Source: DATKKG01 sp964475215 (GTDB lineage Archaea; Thermoproteota; Nitrososphaeria; Conexivisphaerales; DTJL01). Taken from it: 64,000 bases of DNA. A program made the position numbers and the translations under genes. Under the pieces are notes generated by a model that was not told where the DNA came from, did no database searches, and was given only the letters and a program-made list of their open reading frames with translations. Positions 15,675-22,944 of the stretch are shown in pieces. The stretch's first letter is position 1; each line of letters begins with the position of its first letter. The stretch covers positions 1 to 64,000 of the forward strand of contig CAYYVT010000106.1 of the NCBI GenBank assembly GCA_964475215.1, given 5' to 3'.

Positions 15675-17513
15675 CTAGTTAGCCGCCATCGACGGTTGCG
15701 TTTCGACGACCTTCTCCAACTCGGTCAGGAAATGTTCGAACCTCTTGAATCCAAGCTCCCAAAAGGATGGATCGGTGACGTCCAGCCCCACCAATTCCCC
15801 TATCTGAGCTGGAGATAAGCTGCTGCCAGCTGACAGCGCCTCCTTGAACTTCGGGACGAAACCCTTCCCCTCTTGGAGATACTTTTCGTAGACCGCATAG
15901 ACGAAGAGCTGAGCGTAGACGTAAGGGTAGTTGTAGAATCTGTAATTCGAGAAGTAGTAATGGGGCTTCATCGTCCACTCCGCTTCAAGCTCGTCGAACC
16001 AAGACACGTCGGTTCCGTAGATCCTGTCCCTCGCCTGCGTCCAGCGCCGGCATATCCCTTTGTAGTCCAGATATTCCCCCTTTGTAATCGCATCGTAGAG
16101 GCTCTGCTCGAACCAGGCCCTCGCCGTCACCTGGAATATCACCATCCCGGCGTCGTCGAGCACGTGACAGAGCACTGCCATGCGCTCCTCGTCGGATTTC
16201 GGCTTGCTCAGAAGGAGGTCAGTAAGCAGGAGCTCGCCGAAGATGGAGGCGGTCTCCGCCACTATCGACGGGATGTCCATATTCATCATGGTCTGGCGCC
16301 TCTCGTAATAGTAGTCGTGGGTGGCGTGGCCAAGCTCGTGAGCCAGGGTATATACGTCGTCGAGGTAGCCGTTGAAACTGGATAGGACGAAGGCGGACTT
16401 CCCTCCAGGCCACGGGGCGCAGAAGGCCCCGTTGAGCTTGCCGAACCTCGGTGACGAATCCAGATGCCTCTTGGTGAACATGTCCTTCACGGCGAAGGAG
16501 TAATCCTCGTCGAACCTGGCGTACGCTTCGGTCACAAGCTCCCTGGCCGAGGCGTAGTCGTACCTGACTTTGGCCAGCGCCGGAAGAGGCGCAACTATAT
16601 CATGGCAACCCAGCTTGGGAAGCCCCATCAGCTTAGCCTTAAGCCTCAGATACCGTCTGTACAGCTCGACGTGTCTTGCCACGGCTTCAAGCACGCCGTC
16701 CACGATCCGTTGTTCCGTGTCGTTGGCAATCAGGCTAGCGCTCATGGGAGAACCATATCTCCGGACTCCGCACACGTTGATCCAGTCGTTGCAAATGCTC
16801 CTGAGGGCGGAAGCGAAGATCTCTCCCGACAGGCCCAAGGTGCCGTAAATGGAACGGTTGGCGGACTCCCTTGTCGCCCTGTCGTGATCGCTAAGCAGGC
16901 CGTTCGCCTCTCCGTAGCTCATCACCTTCTTCGCCCCTCCGACTACAACTGTGAATTCACGAGTGTTGAGCCACTTGTTTTGCAGCTCTTCCCATGCCTT
17001 GACCCCGAACTGGTCCTTGCTGATGATGAGCTTCTCCTCCGCCTCTGTCAGGATGTGGGGAGCCTTCCTGCCCAACCTCTCCAGGGCATGAGCGTAAGGC
17101 ATCAGCTCCCGCTCCTTCGATATCCCTGGCTCCCCGGCTAGCCTAGCCACCAGCTCGATTTCGAAGAACGCCAACCCCCTGTTGATTTCCGCCACAACCT
17201 TGCTGACCTTGTCGTGAAGGAGCTGCGTATCGGGCAGGGTCATGTTAGCCTGGAACGCGAGCGTGGAGAACAGGTCCAGGTCAAAGGCCTTGGACTGCAA
17301 TGCTTCGTATTCGCCTAAACATCTGGCCAAGTCGCCTGAGACTAGGCCGCCAATCTTCCCTTTGTACCGGGTGGCGAAGCTGCCTGCCTCCTTCAACGCC
17401 TCTTCTGTCGCCTTCTCGACCGCCGGATCCGTCGTGCTCGGGAAGATGCCGCTTATGTCCCATGAAACTTCTTCCAAGGTCTTCTCGTCTCTTGCACAAT
17501 CTGAAATCGCCAA
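15675..17513 (-). CDS. pepF: M3-family oligoendopeptidase (PepF-like)
   Basis: This is a cytoplasmic zinc peptidase that degrades short peptides. The 612-residue length fits PepF. The zinc-binding motif is HELGHATHDYYYERRQ near residue 392, followed by the downstream Glu ligand in SIVAETASIFGELL, and Tyr-rich substrate-binding sequence near the C-terminus (NYRFYNYPYVYAQLF). The frame opens at a TTG (17513). The nearest TATA-like box is too close for that start, so the TTG at 17477 is an alternative that would lose 12 residues. The gene converges on the SRP RNA. Confidence 0.92.
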   Translation of the reverse strand: MAISDCARDEKTLEEVSWDISGIFPSTTDPAVEKATEEALKEAGSFATRYKGKIGGLVSGDLARCLGEYEALQSKAFDLDLFSTLAFQANMTLPDTQLLHDKVSKVVAEINRGLAFFEIELVARLAGEPGISKERELMPYAHALERLGRKAPHILTEAEEKLIISKDQFGVKAWEELQNKWLNTREFTVVVGGAKKVMSYGEANGLLSDHDRATRESANRSIYGTLGLSGEIFASALRSICNDWINVCGVRRYGSPMSASLIANDTEQRIVDGVLEAVARHVELYRRYLRLKAKLMGLPKLGCHDIVAPLPALAKVRYDYASARELVTEAYARFDEDYSFAVKDMFTKRHLDSSPRFGKLNGAFCAPWPGGKSAFVLSSFNGYLDDVYTLAHELGHATHDYYYERRQTMMNMDIPSIVAETASIFGELLLTDLLLSKPKSDEERMAVLCHVLDDAGMVIFQVTARAWFEQSLYDAITKGEYLDYKGICRRWTQARDRIYGTDVSWFDELEAEWTMKPHYYFSNYRFYNYPYVYAQLFVYAVYEKYLQEGKGFVPKFKEALSAGSSLSPAQIGELVGLDVTDPSFWELGFKRFEHFLTELEKVVETQPSMAAN

Positions 17514-17573
17514 TGGTTAAGCGTTGCGACCCTTTGGATTCATCGGCATTCTGTATAGGGCCAGCCGCCCTAA

Positions 17574-17742
17574 TTCTTCCACAGGTGTCTCATCCTGAAG
17601 TCCATAGCGGCATACGACGCCGGCTGTGGCCCCTGCATGAGGTTCAAGAAGGTCGTGAGATACATCGACGGGCGTCATCGACTGGAATTCATGCCTCTCG
17701 TGGAAGCTGACGAGCGAGATCTCCTCTCGCGAAAGCAGGTCG
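17574..17742 (+). pseudogene. truncated DCC-type thiol-disulfide oxidoreductase fragment
   Basis: The frame opens after TAA at 17571 and reads AAYDAGCGPCMRFKKVV, then LEFMPLVEADERDLLSR, which resembles the start of the DCC (DUF393) family: YDGxCGxCxRF followed by a PL stretch. No ATG, GTG or TTG precedes the CGPC site in frame. At 17743 the frame runs into the 3' end of tRNA-Ser on the other strand, where the similarity stops. So about 45 of the usual 110 or more residues remain. It looks like a remnant cut at the tRNA 3' end. The family call is from memory of its motif. Confidence 0.4.
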
Positions 17743-17829
17743 TGGCGCCGGGGGCGGGATTTGAACCCGCGAGGGCTTTCGCCCACAGACTTAGCAGGCC
17801 TGCCCCCTACCAGGCTAGGGTACCCCGGC
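17743..17829 (-). tRNA. tRNA-Ser (GCT)
   Basis: The acceptor arms GCCGGGG/CCCCGGC pair perfectly. The anticodon stem-loop is CAGGC-CTGCTAA-GTCTG with anticodon GCT. A long variable arm (TGGGCGAAAGCCC) marks a class II tRNA, and the T-arm is GCGGG-TTCAAAT-CCCGC. The discriminator G is followed by an encoded CCA (17743-17745). No intron is present. Confidence 0.95.
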
Positions 17830-18060
17830 TTCAAGGCAGAGCGTAATCCGGCGAGGTTAATCATCTTTATGTTGTCGAAGTCACCCGCTGGTCTAACGAA
17901 GGCCGTCCCCTTTCGACAGTTTGACATTTGAGATCGGCTAGATGCGCACTCCCAAAGGGTGCGCCATGAACCAAGATTGTCAATGTAGAGCCTCCGCAAA
18001 AAGGGGGAACTAGGACTAATCTTATCTCCAAGTCTGCGAAGCCCGCGGCGTCGGGGGGTG
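17830..18060. other. intergenic stretch before the ClC gene
   Basis: This gap holds the promoter of tRNA-Ser and an AATCTTATC TATA-like sequence (about 18018-18026) for the ClC gene. A frame of 199 codons crosses here on the minus strand but runs through the tRNA, so I do not accept it. Confidence 0.4.
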
Positions 18061-19767
18061 ATGAGAGTGAACTCGCCGAGGTTGTCAAGGTACTTCAGAC
18101 CTCCGAGGTTGCGCACCCGCGAGCCATTCTTGGAGTACCTGGAGAAATGGGTCTTCCTCTCAGCTTTGCTGGGGATTGCTACCGGCGTAGTAGTAGCAAT
18201 TTACGCCGGTATCACGCTGGATCTCTGGGGCATATCCAGCAAGCTCTACGTCAGCAATATGTGGCTGGTTGTGCCCGTCGTAGTCTCGGGTTTCCTGCTA
18301 AGCGGCTTTCTCGTAAGCGTTTCTCATCCCGCGGTCAACTCCGGCATCGAAGAAGTTGTGGAGGCGTACCATGCCAACGAGAAGATGAAGCTCTCCTCCT
18401 TCCCCCTGAAAATGCTGGCCTCCGTTGCGACCATCGCTTCGGGTGGGTGCACGGGCTTCGAAGCTAACGCCATCTACGCTGGGGGTGCGGCTGGGACCTG
18501 GCTCTGGAACAACCTCAAGAGGCTCAAGTTGAAGGACGACGACCGAGACATACTCCTGCTGGCCGGAGCCGCGGCCGGACTCGGAGCCGTGTTCAAGGCA
18601 CCCCTGACGGGCATCATCTTCGCCCTCGAAGTGCCCTTCAAGGACGACCTCGCCCATGACGCCGTCATCCCTTCACTCATCGCCTCTGTTAGCTCCTACC
18701 TGACGCTCATTGGGATAATCGGCCCGACTCCACTGTTCAACTTCCCCGGCCTGACCTCCTTCACCGTCGGCGACATCGTCGCCTCTGCCCTCCTTGGCGC
18801 TGGAGTAGGTCTTTTCTCCTTGGCCTTCATGTTCCTATGGAAGAAGCTGCGTGGCCTCCTTGAGTTTTCACATAGGCGGTTCTACGTTGGGGCCTTCGTA
18901 GGCGCGGCCGTCATTTCGCTGGCGGGCCTCCTGGAAATTCACTACTTGGGGTTCCCCTATACTTTGGGAGTATCGTACGCGCTCATCGCTTTTACCACCA
19001 AGTCGGGTGTGGCGCCAACGACGATGATCTTGCTCTTCGCCCTCGAAATGCTCTCGGCCGGCTTCACACTGAGGACCGCTGGGGTTGGAGGGCTTTTCGT
19101 GCCTCTGGCAGCTATGGGTGCCTCCCTCGGTGCGTTCTTCGGCCTCATCTTCTTCCCCGCTAGGGTGGACCTCTTTGTGGCCGCCGGACTCGCCGCCTTC
19201 GTTGCGGCTGGCTACAAGACACCACTGGCCGCGGTCACCTTCGTAGCCGAGACCACGGCGGGTCCAGGGTACCTCATACCTGCGCTAGTGTCCGCCGCCG
19301 TCAGCTACGCAATATCGGGGGAGATCTCTGTCTCCGAAGCCCAAAGGCTCACTGGCGAGGTCGACCTGGCCGACATCGGCCACCTTCCTGTGAGCGACAT
19401 CATGACCCGCAGCGTCATTGCGGTTTCGGGGGAGCTCTCCTTACAGGACTTCGTCGATGAGTACCTCTTCAAGTTCCAATACAAGAGTTTCCCAGTGGTG
19501 GCCAAGGACGGTCCGGTCGGCACGATCTCCATGGCAAACGTGAGGGCTGTTCCTAAGGACCGCTGGTTCAATACGAGCGTCATTTCAGCATGCGATAAGT
19601 TCGTGCAACAGGTCTATCCGGACACCACCCTTCAGGACGCCCTAGACGTTATGTATCGGGAAGGAGTTGGCCGCCTTCTCGTAGTGAGCAGGGCAAATTC
19701 AAAGGAGGTGCTCGGAATCGTTGCGAAGACGGACGTCATCAACGCCGTCGAAAAGAGGAGACTCTAA
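18061..19767 (+). CDS. ClC-family chloride channel/transporter with CBS domains
   Basis: This membrane protein of about 568 residues has ten or more hydrophobic segments followed by two CBS modules (PVSDIMTRSVIAVSG... and PDTTLQDALDVMYREGVGRLLVV), which bind adenine nucleotides in this family. The ClC selectivity motifs are divergent: the GREGP loop reads GCTGFEANAIYAG, keeping the gating-position Glu, and the GxFxP loop reads GVGGLFVPLAAMGA. Whether it exchanges H+ for Cl- or acts as a channel is open. The ATG at 18061 is used; a GTG lies one codon earlier. Confidence 0.9.
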   Translation: MRVNSPRLSRYFRPPRLRTREPFLEYLEKWVFLSALLGIATGVVVAIYAGITLDLWGISSKLYVSNMWLVVPVVVSGFLLSGFLVSVSHPAVNSGIEEVVEAYHANEKMKLSSFPLKMLASVATIASGGCTGFEANAIYAGGAAGTWLWNNLKRLKLKDDDRDILLLAGAAAGLGAVFKAPLTGIIFALEVPFKDDLAHDAVIPSLIASVSSYLTLIGIIGPTPLFNFPGLTSFTVGDIVASALLGAGVGLFSLAFMFLWKKLRGLLEFSHRRFYVGAFVGAAVISLAGLLEIHYLGFPYTLGVSYALIAFTTKSGVAPTTMILLFALEMLSAGFTLRTAGVGGLFVPLAAMGASLGAFFGLIFFPARVDLFVAAGLAAFVAAGYKTPLAAVTFVAETTAGPGYLIPALVSAAVSYAISGEISVSEAQRLTGEVDLADIGHLPVSDIMTRSVIAVSGELSLQDFVDEYLFKFQYKSFPVVAKDGPVGTISMANVRAVPKDRWFNTSVISACDKFVQQVYPDTTLQDALDVMYREGVGRLLVVSRANSKEVLGIVAKTDVINAVEKRRL

Positions 19768-19807
19768 GGTCCGCCTGCCAAGACCTCTGCCTCTCTTCAC
19801 GCCTCCC

Positions 19808-19930
19808 TCATCGCACCAGAGTCAGATAATAGTATAGGCCTAATGCGAACACCACGACCAACACGACGATGGCGGCCACGACAGTGCCTCTTGCTATCGA
19901 TCGCTTCCTGCCACCAGCAAGGAGGGACAT
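19808..19930 (-). CDS. 40-residue single-pass membrane protein
   Basis: This frame encodes MSLLAGGRKRSIARGTVV followed by one strongly hydrophobic helix (residues about 17-36) and LTLVR. It has a positively charged N-terminal segment, which suggests the N-terminus stays in the cytoplasm. A TATA-like CTTATATGAC (about 19961-19970, minus strand) lies upstream at a fitting distance. It is short and not recognised, so the call rests on promoter plus membrane helix. It fills the gap between the ClC and cdd genes. Confidence 0.55.
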   Translation of the reverse strand: MSLLAGGRKRSIARGTVVAAIVVLVVVFALGLYYYLTLVR

Positions 19931-20026
19931 TCGGACTTCTAATAGACATCAGCCGATTATGTCATATAAGCAATTCGCGGCGTGCGATTCTCAACAGTTG
20001 GTCTCAGCCTCCTTTCGGAATCGTGA

Positions 20027-20431
20027 TTACTTCTCCAGAGAAAACGCCTTCGGAAGGAGGTCGGCGAGCAGATGACGACCTACCCTCCCCTTCGGACCTG
20101 CGACTACTACGATCATTTCATGGGCAAATTCGCTCAGGAACTGGCGGCAGGCCCCGCACGGGTAAGTCCACCCCTCGAGGCTTGAAACGACAGCTATAGC
20201 TTCAAAGCTCTTCGCTCCAGCCGACACGGCCTTCACGGCGGCCGTGCGCTCGGCGCATATGGTGAGCCCGTAGGAGGAGTTTTCGACGTTGCATCCGGAG
20301 AAGATCCTGCCGTCGGATGTCAAGATCGCGGCGCCGACTTTGACCTTGGAGAAGGGCGAATAGGCTTCTTTTGCCGCCTTTCGGGCCTCCCGGATGAGAG
20401 ATCCTTCCGTCCTCCTGTCCAGTTCCCTCAC
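20027..20431 (-). CDS. cdd: cytidine deaminase
   Basis: It hydrolyses cytidine or deoxycytidine to uridine in pyrimidine salvage. The 134 residues contain the zinc-site motifs CAERTAAVKA (catalytic CAE) and PCGACRQFLSEF (PCxxC), and FSKVKVGAA and NVENSSYGLTICAE, typical of homotetrameric Cdd. The frame opens further upstream at an ATG (20464), but the only TATA-like box (GTTAATTAGC, about 20453-20462, minus strand) lies inside that extension and is 25 nt from a GTG at 20431. I therefore start at 20431. Confidence 0.92.
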   Translation of the reverse strand: MRELDRRTEGSLIREARKAAKEAYSPFSKVKVGAAILTSDGRIFSGCNVENSSYGLTICAERTAAVKAVSAGAKSFEAIAVVSSLEGWTYPCGACRQFLSEFAHEMIVVVAGPKGRVGRHLLADLLPKAFSLEK

Positions 20432-20476
20432 ACCAGCCTTCTGCCCACTGCAGCTAATTAACATGCCATTGGGCTG

Positions 20477-22489
20477 CTATATCGCGTCCGCCACCAGCTC
20501 CGATAGGTCCTTCACTTCCAGTTGACCTTCGATCCCTTCGGCCTTAGCGGCGTCCTCCAGCATCGCCGTGCAATAAGGGCATTCGACGGCAAGCACTCGA
20601 GCTCCGGTCGCCTTAGCCTCTTCAAGCCGCAGCTTGGAGACAGGCCTCTTCTCGTAGACCTTGTACCAGTAGTTCGCTCCGCCCGCACCGCAGCAGAACG
20701 TCCTGGCGCCGCTGTTCTCCATCTCCACCAGCTCAACCCCTGGAAGGGCCTCCATGACCTTCCTTGGCTCCTTGATCATCCCGTTCCCTCTGGCTACAAA
20801 ACACGCGTCATGGAGCGTCGCCTTCAGGTTAAGCGGCTTGGAGAGCTTCAGCTTCCCCTCCATCAAAAGCTTGGACACGAGGTCGGAGTGATGGAGGACT
20901 TCGAAGTTGCCCCCGAGGTCGGGGTACTCGTTCTTGAGGGTGTTGAAGCAGTGAGGGCAGTGCGTCACGATCTTCTTGGCCCCCACACCCTTGAGGGTTT
21001 CGATGTTCTGCAGGGCCAACTCCTGGAACCTCCCCTCTTCACCTAGGCGACGAAGCGGGTCCCCCGTGCACTTCTCCTTGGATCCGAGGATCACGTACCT
21101 GACCCCAGCCTCCTCCATTATCCTTACCATGCTCTTGGCGATCCTCCTTGCCCTGGCGTCGAAGCTGGCAGCGCACCCCACCCAGTACACGTATTCGAAC
21201 TCGACTCCGTCAGCGTACCCCTTCCCTCCTATTTCAGCAAGGGCGGAGTCCCTGTCGGAGGGAGGAAGACCGTAGGGGTTGCTGTAGTTGGCTTCGTTCA
21301 GCAACAGCCTGTTCTTGTAGTCGTCCAGCCGATTCGCCGCGACGATCGTCCTCCTAAAGTCCATTATGAAGTCCAGCTGGTTGATGTAGACCGGGCATTC
21401 GTAGACGCAGGCGTTGCAGCTGGTACAGGCCCAAAGTTCATCATCGTTGACGGTTCCCGTTTCGAAGGCTCCCAGCTTCCCGCCCGCCGACACCTGGGCT
21501 AGCATGAACTTGTCCACGTCCTGGACGAGCTTCCTAGGGCTCAGCGGCCTCTCGGCCGCATAGGCAGGGCAGACGGCCTCACACCGCCCACAGTTGGTGC
21601 AGCTGTCCAGCATCACCCTCCGGTGCCACGGAAGGTCCTCGGCCTTGTCTATCCCCACCTTGACGTCGAAGTTCCCTGACTCCATCATCAGCTGAAGGTT
21701 GAATGGGGCGTCCATCTTCCCAAGGGGCTTCTTCTCGGCCACCAACATGTTCAGGCCTGATGCCGGGATATGGTAGAGGGTGGAGTAGGGGATCGAGGCG
21801 ACCATGGCGAAGGCGACGAAGGCATGCCCCATCCACAGGGTCCTGTAGATTCCTACTGAGAGTGAATAGTTCGTCAAGTAGGGGGCGAGGAGGAGCGATA
21901 GGGGATGTCCCACGACCGACCAATTCCCCCATGGGACGCCGGTCAGCGCCAGGCGAATCGCCTCCAGGAAGAACCCCGTCACGCCCATGTAGAGCAGGCC
22001 CAGGAGTATGACGTAGTCTCCTCTCGCGCTATGCTGATAGGCCGGCCTCAACGCGAGCCTTCTGAAGAGGGCGAAGAGGATGCCTGCGACGAAGAGAACG
22101 CCGAAGATATCGAGGAAGAGCTTGTAGTAAAGGTAGAAGTCACCCTGGAGCAGCTTTATTCTGAACGGCTTGAGCAGGTCCGAGTCGAAGAACACGAGGG
22201 TCGTGCCGATGAAGAGCACCACCGTCCCGTAGAAGATCATGAAATGGATAACCCCACCCTGACGCCGCTGGGCCAACTTCTTCTGGAGTAGGCCCCCGGC
22301 GGCGAACGTCTTCAAATTCCCTCCAGCTGCCGCCCGCAGCCCGTCCCATGCCTGCCTGATTCCGTAGAGCCTGAACCTCCTGTAGAAGAGGTAGAGAGCT
22401 ATCAGGGCCGCCACGGAGAAGCTCGCGTAAAGGAAAGTGACCTGCCACGCTGGTATGAACACGAAGTTGTCTCTGAAGGGGACGGTCAA
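20477..22489 (-). CDS. membrane Fe-S/cytochrome b oxidoreductase, ETF:quinone oxidoreductase (EMO/FadF) type
   Basis: The 670 residues fuse three parts. Residues about 1-260 are a NarI-like membrane domain with several helices and His residues suited to heme b. Two ferredoxin-like [4Fe-4S] motifs follow (CTNCGRCEAVCP near 297 and CTSCNACVYECP near 358). Two CCG domains (HCPHC region; HDACF, FCCGAGG and ECPYC) end the protein. This is the architecture of HdrD-like and FadF/EMO proteins, which pass electrons from EtfAB to membrane quinone. The genes around it (EtfAB, acyl-CoA dehydrogenase) favour that role over heterodisulfide or glycolate. Start is a TTG with a TATA-like box about 27 nt upstream. 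Confidence 0.85.
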   Translation of the reverse strand: MTVPFRDNFVFIPAWQVTFLYASFSVAALIALYLFYRRFRLYGIRQAWDGLRAAAGGNLKTFAAGGLLQKKLAQRRQGGVIHFMIFYGTVVLFIGTTLVFFDSDLLKPFRIKLLQGDFYLYYKLFLDIFGVLFVAGILFALFRRLALRPAYQHSARGDYVILLGLLYMGVTGFFLEAIRLALTGVPWGNWSVVGHPLSLLLAPYLTNYSLSVGIYRTLWMGHAFVAFAMVASIPYSTLYHIPASGLNMLVAEKKPLGKMDAPFNLQLMMESGNFDVKVGIDKAEDLPWHRRVMLDSCTNCGRCEAVCPAYAAERPLSPRKLVQDVDKFMLAQVSAGGKLGAFETGTVNDDELWACTSCNACVYECPVYINQLDFIMDFRRTIVAANRLDDYKNRLLLNEANYSNPYGLPPSDRDSALAEIGGKGYADGVEFEYVYWVGCAASFDARARRIAKSMVRIMEEAGVRYVILGSKEKCTGDPLRRLGEEGRFQELALQNIETLKGVGAKKIVTHCPHCFNTLKNEYPDLGGNFEVLHHSDLVSKLLMEGKLKLSKPLNLKATLHDACFVARGNGMIKEPRKVMEALPGVELVEMENSGARTFCCGAGGANYWYKVYEKRPVSKLRLEEAKATGARVLAVECPYCTAMLEDAAKAEGIEGQLEVKDLSELVADAI

Positions 22490-22605
22490 GCGGTGAATCC
22501 ATGACTTCTGGACGCTTTAATGGTTTGGTCCTGCGTCCGGAGAGGAGCCACCAAGAGGCCTCGCGCGGCACAAAGTCTAAATGCGCAACTTCGCTAATCG
22601 GGACC

Positions 22606-22941
22606 ATGGCTACTGACGAGCTTCTGGAGAGGATAAGGTCCATCGCCCGGACCAATTATCCGAACATGAAGGACAAGCTTTCAGCGGTCGAGCAGGTGTT
22701 CGTCCTACAGCTAAGCGACGGCGGCTCCTACGTGATTCGGGCAAGCAGCGCCTCAATCGACGTCGAGCCAGGAACACACCCCAGTCCAACCGCTACCCTG
22801 ACGATGTCCTCCGGAGACCTGAAGTCCATCCTGGATGGCCAATTGGACGCCACCAAGGCCTTCTTTCAGGGGAAGATGCAGATCAAGGGGGACATCTTCA
22901 AGACGATGGCCCTCAACTCCCTGTTGAAGGGTGCGGCCTAG
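22606..22941 (+). CDS. SCP2 sterol-carrier-domain protein
   Basis: This 111-residue protein is a single SCP2 domain. The end is typical: LTMSSGDLKSILDGQLDATK followed by AFFQGKMQIKGD. SCP2 proteins bind lipids or acyl-CoA; here a carrier role in fatty-acid oxidation is inferred from the neighbours. The ATG at 22606 lies about 27 nt after AAAGTCTAAATG (22572-22583), which acts as a TATA-like box. The hydroxyacyl-CoA dehydrogenase gene follows 3 nt downstream, so the two are likely one transcript. Confidence 0.85.
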   Translation: MATDELLERIRSIARTNYPNMKDKLSAVEQVFVLQLSDGGSYVIRASSASIDVEPGTHPSPTATLTMSSGDLKSILDGQLDATKAFFQGKMQIKGDIFKTMALNSLLKGAA

Positions 22942-22944
22942 TGG

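Noticed and set aside
17517..18116. 199-codon frame on the minus strand
   Set aside because: It runs straight through the tRNA-Ser gene and has no family-like sequence or promoter.
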